Source: Bog-950 sp964423405
GTDB lineage: Bacteria > Bacteroidota > Bacteroidia > Chitinophagales > LD1
Length of the DNA: 64,000 nt
NCBI GenBank assembly: GCA_964423405.1
Contig: CAYREY010000006.1
Coordinates: 1-64,000, forward strand
Direction of reading: 5' to 3'
Shown: positions 8,862 through 16,949 of the stretch, piece by piece
Layout: every line of letters starts with the position of its first letter
How positions within the stretch are numbered: position 1 is the first letter of the stretch
Notes under the pieces: generated by a model
Seen by the model: only the letters and a program-made list of their open reading frames with translations
Databases searched by the model: none
What the model was told of the DNA's origin: nothing
Program-made: the position numbers and the translations under genes

Positions 8862-9923
8862 ATGAAAAGAGACGACATTGCCAGGTTATTAGGCGACGAG
8901 AAAACCAGCTACCTACTCGACCACCAGTCGAAAACTATTTCTAAAGATTCGCTACACCTGCCCAACAAAAAATTTGTTGATACCATTTGGCGCGACTCTA
9001 ACCGTAATATACCTACCCTGCGTAACCTGCAGTGGATAGCCGATAACGGCCGCCTGGGTAACACCGGCTATGTATCTATTCTTCCCGTAGATCAGGGTAT
9101 TGAACACAGCGCAGGTGCTTCGTTTGCTCCTAACGTACCCATGTTCGACCCTGAAAATATTGTAAAGCTGGCTATAGAAGGCGGCTGTAACGCAGTAGCT
9201 TCTACATACGGTGTGTTGGGTATAGTTGCCCGTAAGTACGCGCACAAAATACCGTTCATTGTAAAAATAAACCACAACGAGTTTATCAGCTACCCTAACA
9301 GCTACGACCAGATTATGTTTGGTAAAATAAAAGATGCCTGGAACATGGGTGCCGCAGCGGTAGGTGCCACTATATACTTTGGCAGCGAAGAGAGCAAACG
9401 CCAGATAGTAGAAGTAGCCGAGGCTTTTGAATATGCACACGAACTGGGTATGGCCACCGTACTATGGTGCTACCTGCGTAACCCGGCGTTTAAAAAAGAT
9501 GGTGTAGATTACCATACTTCATCTGACCTTACCAGCCAGGCTAACCACTTAGGTGTAACCATACAGGCCGATATTATTAAGCAAAAATTACCGGAGAACA
9601 ACGGTGGCTACAACGCCATTAACTTTGGCAAAACCCACAAAAAGGTGTACAGCGAACTTACTACCGACCACCCTATAGACCTTACCCGCTACCAGGTGGC
9701 TAACTGCTATATGGGCCGTGTAGGTTTAATTAACAGCGGTGGCGCATCAAGCGGCGAAACCGACCTTGCCGAAGCCGTTACTACTGCTATAGTAAACAAA
9801 CGTGCCGGTGGCATGGGCCTTATATCGGGCCGCAAAGCGTTCCAGCGCCCTATGAAAGAGGGTGTGGCTCTGCTTAACGCCATACAGGATGTTTATCTGA
9901 GCAAAGACGTAACTATCGCCTAA
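8862..9923 (+). CDS. fbaB: Class I fructose-bisphosphate aldolase (FbaB/DhnA type)
   Basis: A 353-residue cytoplasmic enzyme cleaving fructose 1,6-bisphosphate to dihydroxyacetone phosphate and glyceraldehyde 3-phosphate through a lysine Schiff base. The start at ATG 8862 (MKRDDIARLLGDEKTSYLL) is preferred over an upstream alternative at 8808, which would add an uncharged leader. Family motifs include SILPVDQGIEHS, GGCNAVASTYG, the candidate Schiff-base region IVKINHNEF, and GGMGLISGRKAFQRP near the end. The length agrees with FbaB-type aldolases of about 350 residues. It appears monocistronic, with its own promoter-like element and a strong terminator. Confidence 0.93.
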   Translation: MKRDDIARLLGDEKTSYLLDHQSKTISKDSLHLPNKKFVDTIWRDSNRNIPTLRNLQWIADNGRLGNTGYVSILPVDQGIEHSAGASFAPNVPMFDPENIVKLAIEGGCNAVASTYGVLGIVARKYAHKIPFIVKINHNEFISYPNSYDQIMFGKIKDAWNMGAAAVGATIYFGSEESKRQIVEVAEAFEYAHELGMATVLWCYLRNPAFKKDGVDYHTSSDLTSQANHLGVTIQADIIKQKLPENNGGYNAINFGKTHKKVYSELTTDHPIDLTRYQVANCYMGRVGLINSGGASSGETDLAEAVTTAIVNKRAGGMGLISGRKAFQRPMKEGVALLNAIQDVYLSKDVTIA

Positions 9924-9936
9924 GCGGTATTACTAT

Positions 9937-9978
9937 AAAACAACAAAGGCTAACCTACTGGTTAGCCTTTGTTGTTTT
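9937..9978. terminator. Strong intrinsic terminator after the aldolase gene
   Basis: A perfect 19-bp stem (9937-9955 with 9960-9978) has the loop TACT and ends in a T-run. Confidence 0.93.
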
Positions 9979-10107
9979 TATAAAGGCTTGTTTACACACA
10001 AATACGTATTAAAACAGTTGAAACCAATGCATAATACAACAAGTGTTGGCCTGTTAACATCCTTTCATTTTACTTTAAGCAACTAATTTGCTAATCATTG
10101 CACACAG

Positions 10108-10131
10108 AAAGGCCGGCTTACCGGCCTTTTT
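10108..10131. terminator. Hairpin with T-tract just upstream of accD
   Basis: AAAGGCCGG-CTTA-CCGGCCTTTTT forms a 9-bp stem with a U-tract 20 bases before the accD start. It could end readthrough from upstream or act as a leader attenuator. No gene lies between it and the aldolase terminator, which makes the latter possible. Confidence 0.6.
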
Positions 10132-10151
10132 CAACCTAACGGGAATTGACA

Positions 10152-11009
10152 ATGGAAGAAAAAGTGCCTTGGTGGAAACGGTTTCGTAAAGGGGTGCAAA
10201 CCTCTACCGAAGAGAAAAAAGAAACGCCGGAAGGGGTATGGCATAAGTGTACCAACTGCAAGGCAACTATGCTTACCTCTAAGCTAAAGGATAACCTGGA
10301 TGTTTGCCCGGAGTGTAACTACCACGAAAAAATTGATGCTGAAGATTACTTTCGAATTTTATACGGCGATGCCCCTTTCGAGGAACTGTTTGACGATCTG
10401 ATACCTAAAGATTTTTTAAAGTTTGTAGATCTGAAACCCTATCAGGACCGCATAGAAACTACTATGGAAACTACCGGCCTGCGCGAAGCCATACGGGTAA
10501 CAGTTGGCGATTGCGACGGGCGCTGTATAGTGGTAGCAGCCATGGATTTTAAATTTATAGGCGGCAGTATGGGCTCGGTAATGGGCCAGAAAATTGCCAG
10601 TGCTATCGACTATTGCCTGGAGCATAAATTGCCATTACTTATTATTTCTAAAACCGGTGGGGCCCGTATGCAGGAGAGTGCTTTCTCGCTAATGCAAATG
10701 GCCAAAACCGCTACCAAGCTAAACCAGTTGGCCGATGCAAAACTGCCATATATCAGTTTGCTAACTAACCCTACTACCGGTGGTGTTACTGCCAGCTTTG
10801 CCATGCTGGGCGATTTTAATATTGCCGAGCCCGGTGCTTTAATTGGTTTTGCCGGTCCGCGTGTAATAGAAGAAACCATTAAGAAAAAACTACCCGAGGG
10901 GTTTCAGACTTCCGAGTTTCAGCTAGAGAATGGCTTTCTCGATTTTATAGTGCAGCGTAAAGAGATGCGTCAGAAGATAAGTACGCTGTTGCATTTGCTC
11001 GAAAATTAA
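10152..11009 (+). CDS. accD: Acetyl-CoA carboxylase carboxyltransferase subunit beta
   Basis: A 285-residue subunit that, with AccA, transfers the carboxyl group from biotin carrier protein to acetyl-CoA, making malonyl-CoA for fatty-acid synthesis. The N-terminal zinc ribbon is intact: CTNC at about residues 34-37 and CPEC about 18 residues later. The crotonase-type carboxyltransferase fold follows, with KTGGARMQESAFSLMQMAK, LTNPTTGGVTASFAMLGD and GFAGPRVIEETIK. ATG 10152 is chosen over the TTG two codons upstream because homologues begin close to MEEKVPWW. The accA partner is not in the window. The coding region ends before a shared terminator. Confidence 0.96.
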   Translation: MEEKVPWWKRFRKGVQTSTEEKKETPEGVWHKCTNCKATMLTSKLKDNLDVCPECNYHEKIDAEDYFRILYGDAPFEELFDDLIPKDFLKFVDLKPYQDRIETTMETTGLREAIRVTVGDCDGRCIVVAAMDFKFIGGSMGSVMGQKIASAIDYCLEHKLPLLIISKTGGARMQESAFSLMQMAKTATKLNQLADAKLPYISLLTNPTTGGVTASFAMLGDFNIAEPGALIGFAGPRVIEETIKKKLPEGFQTSEFQLENGFLDFIVQRKEMRQKISTLLHLLEN

Positions 11010-11024
11010 ATCTATATACCTGCA

Positions 11025-11063
11025 AACAAAAAAGGCACAGATACTATCTGTGCCTTTTTTGTT
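11025..11063. terminator. Bidirectional terminator between accD and proS
   Basis: An 18-bp perfect stem (11025-11042 with 11046-11063) encloses the loop ACT, with A- and T-tracts usable from both directions. Confidence 0.92.
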
Positions 11064-11081
11064 ATGTATTGATATACGGTA

Positions 11082-12554
11082 TTAGTAAGCTCTCGAGAAT
11101 ATCACCCGCTCTTTACTTGGGTTGCCGCTAAATACGCATTGGCCCTCTTGTTGTGGGTTGTTGAGTGGTATACAGCGGATAGTGGCTTTTGTAAGCTCCT
11201 TTATCTTCTCCTCGGTGGCCGGTGTGCCATCCCAGTGCGCCGAAATAAAGCCGGGTTCTTCAATAGCTTTCAAAAACTCATCCCAGGTGTTTACCTCGCG
11301 TATATGGCTATCGCGGAAAGCTTTTGCCTTGTTGTAAATGTTGGCCTGTATATCTACCAGTAGTTGCTCAATATGTGCGCCTATGCCTTCAAACTGTTGT
11401 ACGCTTTTCTCTTTGGTATCGCGGCGTGCCACCTCTACAGTTCCGGCTTCGTAATCGCGCATACCCATTGCCAAACGTACCGGTACGCCTTTCAGCTCAT
11501 GCTCGGCAAATTTAAAACCGGGGCGTTTGGTATCGTCGTCATCAAACTTAACCGATATGCCTTTGGCCTTTAATTCTTTAATAACCGGTTCAAACTTGTC
11601 GTATATCTTGTTCAGCTCTTCGCCGCCTTTGGCTATAGGTACTATTACCACTTGTATAGGTGCCAGTTTTGGTGGTAACACCAATCCGTCATCATCGCTA
11701 TGCGCCATTATAAGCGCACCAATTAAACGGGTGCTTACCCCCCACGAGGTGGCGTACACGTACTCCTGTTTGCTCTCTTTGTTCAAAAATTTCACATCAA
11801 AAGCTTTGGCAAAATTCTGGCCCAGGTAGTGCGATGTGCCTGCCTGCAAGGCCTGTCCATCCTGCATCATTGCTTCAATACAGTAGGTATCTACCGCACC
11901 GGCAAAACGTTCGTTTGGTGTTTTCTTGCCTTTTATAACAGGTAGTGCCAGCCAGTTCTCTACAAAGTCGGCATATACATCCAGCATACGCTCGGTTTCT
12001 TCTATGGCTTCCTTTTCGGTGCTGTGTGCCGTGTGGCCCTCCTGCCATAAAAACTCAGCCGTACGCAAAAACAGGCGCGTACGCATCTCCCAGCGCACCA
12101 CGTTGGCCCACTGGTTAATCAGTAAAGGCAGGTCGCGGTAGCTTTGTATCCAGTTGCGGTAGGTATTCCAAATAATGGTTTCCGAGGTAGGTCGTACTAT
12201 CAACTCTTCCTCCAGCTTTGCTTCGGGGTCTACTATTACACCTTTCCCATTAGGGTCGTTAATCAGGCGGTAGTGGGTTACCACGGCGCACTCCTTGGCA
12301 AAGCCTTCTATGTGCGATGCCTCTTTACTTAAAAAGCTTTTAGGTATAAACAGCGGGAAATACGCGTTAACGTGTCCGGTGTCTTTAAACATTTTATCCA
12401 GTGCGCCCTGCATTTTTTCCCATATAGCATAGCCATAAGGTTTTATTACCATGCAACCACGTACGCTGCTGTGGTCGGCCATGCCGCTTTTGTGCACCAG
12501 GTCGTTATACCATTGTGAATAATCGTTAAGTCGTGATGTTATTTCTTTTGCCAT
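11082..12554 (-). CDS. proS: Prolyl-tRNA synthetase (eukaryote/archaeon-like type)
   Basis: A 490-residue class II aminoacyl-tRNA synthetase that charges tRNA-Pro. It is the short archaeal/eukaryotic-like form common in Bacteroidota and lacks the bacterial editing insertion. Visible motifs are RGCMVIKPYGYAIWEKMQ near the N-terminus, the motif 2 region RPTSETIIWNTYRNWI and LPLLINQWANVVRWEMRTR, FLWQEGHTAH, and motif 3 SWGVSTRLIGALIMAHSDD. The C-terminal domain ends KERVIFSRAY with a terminal Tyr, typical of this type. It is divergent from the repeat-protein gene at 12674 and probably monocistronic. Confidence 0.96.
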   Translation of the reverse strand: MAKEITSRLNDYSQWYNDLVHKSGMADHSSVRGCMVIKPYGYAIWEKMQGALDKMFKDTGHVNAYFPLFIPKSFLSKEASHIEGFAKECAVVTHYRLINDPNGKGVIVDPEAKLEEELIVRPTSETIIWNTYRNWIQSYRDLPLLINQWANVVRWEMRTRLFLRTAEFLWQEGHTAHSTEKEAIEETERMLDVYADFVENWLALPVIKGKKTPNERFAGAVDTYCIEAMMQDGQALQAGTSHYLGQNFAKAFDVKFLNKESKQEYVYATSWGVSTRLIGALIMAHSDDDGLVLPPKLAPIQVVIVPIAKGGEELNKIYDKFEPVIKELKAKGISVKFDDDDTKRPGFKFAEHELKGVPVRLAMGMRDYEAGTVEVARRDTKEKSVQQFEGIGAHIEQLLVDIQANIYNKAKAFRDSHIREVNTWDEFLKAIEEPGFISAHWDGTPATEEKIKELTKATIRCIPLNNPQQEGQCVFSGNPSKERVIFSRAY

Positions 12555-12636
12555 ATCAATTGTGGTACGGTGTTTATTGTAATGTTAAAGTGCGTGCTAA
12601 AATATCAAAATAGCGCACGCTTAAACCTAAACCACT

Positions 12637-12644
12637 TAATTTTG
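12637..12644 (+). promoter_or_regulatory. -7 box upstream of the YNG-repeat gene
   Basis: TAATTTTG is an exact match to TAnnTTTG. It lies 29 bases before the ATG at 12674, allowing a leader of about 20 bases. Confidence 0.6.
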
Positions 12645-12673
12645 TCTTACAGAAAATTTTAAACGTAACCTCC

Positions 12674-14383
12674 ATGAAACGTTCACTTGTTTTTCTTTCT
12701 GCTTTCTGGCTGCTTACTTTAGGTATGTGGCAGTTTGCCGCCGCACAGGATGATGTGTACTACGACCCTAATTTAGATAAGGGCAACACCAACACCAATA
12801 CCGGTACTAACCCTGCGGGCAACTACGACAATACCAACGATAACCTGCCAACCAACAACAATACCGGTGCCGATGCCTACAGCGATAAATCGGATGGCTA
12901 TACTACTCCGGCCGATAAATACGATTTGCGCGACAACTACAGCAGCAACAATCAGGATTATACCGATGGCTACTACGATGAGGATGACGCCTTTTTTTAT
13001 ACCACCCGCCTGCGCAGGTATTATACACCTAATTACGGGGCCGATTATTACAGCTATTGGTTTACCCCTTCTTACTATTTCGGGTTCAGTACATGGAACC
13101 CAACCTATGTGGTTTCTTACAACCCCTGGTACAGCGACCCATGGTGGGGCTGGAACAGAAGGTATTACCGCCCTACAGTGGTAGTTTACGACCCGTTTTG
13201 GGATTGGAACTTTGGATGGAACAGTTGCTCATATTACAACTCGTGGAGCAACCCTTACTGGGGTGGGTCATGTGGTTATGGTGGCTTTAACAGCTGGGGC
13301 TGGAACGGCTGGGGGTATAACAACGGCGGTTTCTGCGGCGGTTATTTTAATAACTACGGCGGCTACTACAATGGCTACAACAACGGCTACTGGAACGGTT
13401 ACTACAATGGGTATAACGATGGCTATTATAATGGCTACTACAACGGTTATGGAAACAACGGCTACAACTACTATGGCCCACGTCATCACCGTAATGGAAC
13501 AGCAGAGCCTACCGTAACTAACCCTACCAAGCCGGTTGATAACCCCGGCCGTGGCAATGTTTACGACACCGGTGTGCCCCGCGAAGGTATTACCAAACCG
13601 TATAACCCGGGCGTAGGCAACACCAACACCGGTGGCGTTAAAGTAGATGCAGCAACACCAAGGCCTTATACCGAGCCCACCACACCCGCAACGGGTGCCG
13701 GCAAGCCAGGTACTAATAATGTGCCTATGAATGGTTCTCAAAACAGCAACACCGATAACCGTTGGGGTAATGTACAAACACGCCCTAATACCGATGTGAA
13801 CATACCGGCCACCAATGCTAAGCCGGCAACACCAAATGACATAGGCGGCAGAAATACTCAGCCTGCTAACCCTACCCCTGTACGCCCCAATGTACCGGAA
13901 ACTACCACTCCAAAAGGTTGGAACGATGTGCCGCCTACACGCTATAACAATGGCCAGCCAGTACCTGCCGACCGTGGAGGCTGGCAGCAGCAGCAAGGCC
14001 AGCAGACAAGTCCGGTAAACCCGGGCACGCCTAACCGCGATGGCTATAACGAGCAACAACGTAACGGCCGCCAACCACAAATGGCGCCACAGCAACCCCA
14101 GCAAAACAATAACTGGAACAGAGGCGCGCAGCGCCCGGCCGAACCTCAGCAGCCACAAGCGCCGCAACGTAATAACTACCAGCAGCGTTACGAACAGCCA
14201 CAACGTATGGCACCACAGCAAAGTACACCGCGCTACACACAACCCAACAACAATAACAATGGTGGGTTTAATAGGGCAGAACCGCGTAATAACGGGGGTG
14301 GTTTTTCTGCACCGCAACAGCGTTCAGTTACACCGGCTCCGGCACCTTCCAGAGGTGGTGGTGGAAAATTTGGCCCCAGATAA
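12674..14383 (+). CDS. Secreted low-complexity protein with YNG repeats
   Basis: A 569-residue protein of unknown function. A signal peptide (residues 1-24, ending FAAAQ) precedes an acidic Asn/Asp/Thr-rich segment with DDVYYDPNLD. A Trp/Tyr-rich core follows (SYWFTPSYYFGFSTW, NPWYSDPWWGWNRRYY), then a Gly/Asn/Tyr array built on YNGY(Y/N)NGY at about residues 227-268. The C-terminal half is Pro/Gln/Asn-rich and probably disordered. Similar proteins occur in Bacteroidota next to proS, as here in divergent orientation. Composition suggests a cell-surface or matrix structural protein. The 349-residue opposite-strand frame is a shadow of the compositional bias. Confidence 0.8.
   Translation: MKRSLVFLSAFWLLTLGMWQFAAAQDDVYYDPNLDKGNTNTNTGTNPAGNYDNTNDNLPTNNNTGADAYSDKSDGYTTPADKYDLRDNYSSNNQDYTDGYYDEDDAFFYTTRLRRYYTPNYGADYYSYWFTPSYYFGFSTWNPTYVVSYNPWYSDPWWGWNRRYYRPTVVVYDPFWDWNFGWNSCSYYNSWSNPYWGGSCGYGGFNSWGWNGWGYNNGGFCGGYFNNYGGYYNGYNNGYWNGYYNGYNDGYYNGYYNGYGNNGYNYYGPRHHRNGTAEPTVTNPTKPVDNPGRGNVYDTGVPREGITKPYNPGVGNTNTGGVKVDAATPRPYTEPTTPATGAGKPGTNNVPMNGSQNSNTDNRWGNVQTRPNTDVNIPATNAKPATPNDIGGRNTQPANPTPVRPNVPETTTPKGWNDVPPTRYNNGQPVPADRGGWQQQQGQQTSPVNPGTPNRDGYNEQQRNGRQPQMAPQQPQQNNNWNRGAQRPAEPQQPQAPQRNNYQQRYEQPQRMAPQQSTPRYTQPNNNNNGGFNRAEPRNNGGGFSAPQQRSVTPAPAPSRGGGGKFGPR
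13352..13470 (+). repeat. YNG-encoding short tandem repeats
   Basis: Units of about 12 bases (GGCTACTACAAT variants) encode successive YYNG/YNNG/YWNG turns. The copies differ at synonymous positions, indicating selection on the peptide. Confidence 0.75.
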
Positions 14384-14401
14384 ATTAAGTATGTAAATAA
14401 T

Positions 14402-14450
14402 AACAAAACGGAATCGGGATAATATTTTTATCAGGTTCCGTTTTTGTTTT
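14402..14450. terminator. Terminator after the YNG-repeat gene
   Basis: AAAACGGAA pairs with TTCCGTTTT, with an internal GATAA/TTATC stem in the loop, and a T-rich tail follows. Confidence 0.8.
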
Positions 14451-14464
14451 AGTAAGATTGAGGT

Positions 14465-16000
14465 ATGAAAGTATGGTATGTAATTATTGGGTTGTTGGTT
14501 TATGGCCAGTTGGCTGCACAGGGGTATCTGGAGGAGGGCCTGTTGTTTTCGCGACCCACTGTACCGGGCACTGCACGTACAGCCGGTGCCGGTAGTGCGT
14601 TTGGCTCGGTTGGTGCCGATATGGGTAGCTTAAGTGTAAACCCGGCCGGCATAGGTTTGTACCGCGCCACCGATATGAGTGTAACGCCCGCTATTACCAT
14701 TGCCAATAACGAAGCTTTGTTTAACAGCAGTACTAAAAATCAGAAAAGCACACGGGTGTCGCTTAATCAGGCCGGTATAGTTTTTACAAAGTTGTTTAAA
14801 CAGAACAACGCATCGCAGTTTAGTTTCAATAGCACCCGGTTACAGTCAATTTCATTTGCTGTGAACTACCAGCGGCAAACTGCTTTTTCGCGCAGGCAAA
14901 GTTTTGAAGGGTACAATCCGGTTAACTCTGCTATGGACGTATATGCCTACTATTTAAATGCAACACAGCAGCCGCTTTCAATCGATTACTACCCGGTAGA
15001 GCTGCTAATGGCATACCAGGCGTATATGCTTAATTATGATTCTACATCCGGCAACTATTATAGTGGTATCCCATCGCGGGTTTCTCAGTCGGGGCAGGTT
15101 AACAGGCGCGGAGGTATAGATCAGGTTGATTTTACACTGGGTGGTAACCTGAACGATAAGTTTTATTTCGGTGCCGGTTTGGGTATAGGCATATTAACCT
15201 ACTTCGATAACAGCTATTTCGAGGAGTTTCCGTATAACGATACCGCTACTGCCTGGAATGGCTATACCCTGCAAACCACTCTGCGCACCACCGGTGTAGG
15301 GGTGAATGCGCGGTTTGGTTTTATATACCGCCCGGCCAGTTGGGTACGCGTAGGCCTTGCTTATCAAATCCCTACATTTTATACTGTTACCGAAACCTAT
15401 TCAGCCTCGCTCAATGCCGGTTACGATACAGCCTATTTTTCATTTTTGGCCGAGGCCAATCCGTTAACTTACCGGTTCCGTACGCCTACGAAAGGCACCG
15501 TAAGCGCCAGCTTTTACATCAAGCAGCATGGCTTCTTTTCGGTAGATTATGAGTTTTTAAACTACGGCGGAACAAAATATAATTTCGGATCTAACTATAC
15601 CGATTATAGTAAAAGCATAAACGACCGCGCCCGCTCTACATACACCTTTGGGCATAACCTGCGCGTTGGTTTTGAGGGCGCGTATAAAACATTACGGGTA
15701 CGCACCGGCTATACCTACCAAAGTACTCCTTACAAAAAAGATAAGTTGCTTAAAGGGTTTACCGAGGATAAGCACAGCGCCAGTATAGGCGTGGGTTACA
15801 GGGGGCAGCGTTTTTATGCCGATGCAGCGTATGTGTTTGGGTTTACCAAAGATGTAATTTATCCTTATGCCGACTTTGAAGTAAAGAATACGCTGAATAC
15901 ACACACAGTATTGCTAACGCTGGGCTGGCGTATCAGCCGCGACAATGCTGCACCGGCCCGTAAAACCCAAAGCGCTCCGCCGGTAGATAAAAGTTTTTAA
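14465..16000 (+). CDS. FadL/OmpP1-like outer-membrane beta-barrel protein
   Basis: A 511-residue protein with a signal peptide (GQLAAQG). It has the N-terminal signature of FadL/OmpP1-like transport barrels: GTARTAGAGSAFGSVGADMGSLSVNPAGIGLYR, here given as two adjoining motifs (GTARTAGAGSAFGSVGAD and MGSLSVNPAGIG). Many amphipathic strands follow, ending in HTVLLTLGWRIS. Relatives import hydrophobic substrates across the outer membrane; PorV of the T9SS is a distant cousin. The substrate cannot be told. It follows the preceding terminator and is convergent with the kinase gene at 15997, overlapping it by 4 bases at the stops. Confidence 0.78.
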   Translation: MKVWYVIIGLLVYGQLAAQGYLEEGLLFSRPTVPGTARTAGAGSAFGSVGADMGSLSVNPAGIGLYRATDMSVTPAITIANNEALFNSSTKNQKSTRVSLNQAGIVFTKLFKQNNASQFSFNSTRLQSISFAVNYQRQTAFSRRQSFEGYNPVNSAMDVYAYYLNATQQPLSIDYYPVELLMAYQAYMLNYDSTSGNYYSGIPSRVSQSGQVNRRGGIDQVDFTLGGNLNDKFYFGAGLGIGILTYFDNSYFEEFPYNDTATAWNGYTLQTTLRTTGVGVNARFGFIYRPASWVRVGLAYQIPTFYTVTETYSASLNAGYDTAYFSFLAEANPLTYRFRTPTKGTVSASFYIKQHGFFSVDYEFLNYGGTKYNFGSNYTDYSKSINDRARSTYTFGHNLRVGFEGAYKTLRVRTGYTYQSTPYKKDKLLKGFTEDKHSASIGVGYRGQRFYADAAYVFGFTKDVIYPYADFEVKNTLNTHTVLLTLGWRISRDNAAPARKTQSAPPVDKSF

Positions 16001-16851
16001 AGCCCTTTGGCTGCTTTTGCCAAATGGTAATCAAGCAGCCGGAACACAGGGTTTTTATCTACCACTCCTAACTGGCAGCCATATTTAGCAGCTACTTTGG
16101 CCAACACCGGTTGAAAATGAAAAGCAATGGAGCCAACAAAGTGTACTGGGTATTGCTGGTAATTGGGGTGGCAGCGTACGTTGTGTTCAAAAAACTCGGT
16201 AAAGCCTTCTTCGGCCAGCTGCTGCATGTATTCGCTGTCGGGGCTTTCGGTTAGCACTACTGCAAAGCTGGCCAGGTACACGTTGGCATGTGGCTTTTTA
16301 TATACCGAGTCGTATATCTTATTTTTTTCCAGGCCGTATTTATCGCGTAGCAGGGTAGTTGTTGCTTCGGGTAGTTCTTTATACAAAAACCGCGACAGTA
16401 GTTTTTTGCCAAACCAGGCCCCGCTGCCCTCATCGCCAAGTATATACCCCAGGCCAAGGGTAGGGCCGTCTTCCAGCACGTTTTCGCCATCATACACACA
16501 CGAGTTGCTGCCTGTGCCCAGTATGCAGGCTATGCCCGGTTTGCCACTACAGGTAGCAAAGGCGGCAGCATTCATGTCATGGTCCACATATATTACATTG
16601 GCATTGGTAAAAAACTTAGCCATAGCCACGCGCACGGTTTGTTTGCGGTCGTCGCTACTGCAGCTGGCTCCGTAAAAATACACAGCACTAACTTTACTGC
16701 GCAAGGCTACCAGCCCGCTTTGTTTCATCATCTCGTTATGTATGTCATCGCTGCTATAAAACAGCGGGTTAAAGCCTATGGTTTCGTGTAACTCCCGGCC
16801 CTCGGTAAGCCAGTTGGTTTTGGTAGATCCGCTCTCTGCAATAATTATCAT
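15997..16851 (-). CDS. BadF/BadG-type ATPase, N-acetylglucosamine kinase-like
   Basis: A 284-residue actin-fold (ASKHA) kinase. The phosphate-1 loop is AESGSTKTNW at the N-terminus, phosphate-2 is GTGSNSCVYDG, and the adenosine region is LGYILGDEGSGAWFGKKLL. This is the Bacteroidota form of the BadF/BadG/BcrA ATPase family, whose characterised sugar members phosphorylate N-acetylglucosamine. The substrate is inferred from family resemblance only. The gene is single and lies on the minus strand, convergent with the FadL-like gene and divergent from the PhoD gene. Confidence 0.82.
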   Translation of the reverse strand: MIIIAESGSTKTNWLTEGRELHETIGFNPLFYSSDDIHNEMMKQSGLVALRSKVSAVYFYGASCSSDDRKQTVRVAMAKFFTNANVIYVDHDMNAAAFATCSGKPGIACILGTGSNSCVYDGENVLEDGPTLGLGYILGDEGSGAWFGKKLLSRFLYKELPEATTTLLRDKYGLEKNKIYDSVYKKPHANVYLASFAVVLTESPDSEYMQQLAEEGFTEFFEHNVRCHPNYQQYPVHFVGSIAFHFQPVLAKVAAKYGCQLGVVDKNPVFRLLDYHLAKAAKGL

Positions 16852-16949
16852 TTTGCTAAGTGTTGGTTAAATCATTGCCCCGAATATACGTGTATTTAGA
16901 AATGATAAAATTTTACCTATACATTTAGCGTTGCAAAAAACGGCACTAC

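Noticed and set aside
13268..14317. A 349-codon open frame on the minus strand
   Set aside because: It lies entirely opposite the YNG-repeat gene, is built of low-complexity Val/Ile/Arg runs, and has no family motif; it is a shadow of biased codon use.
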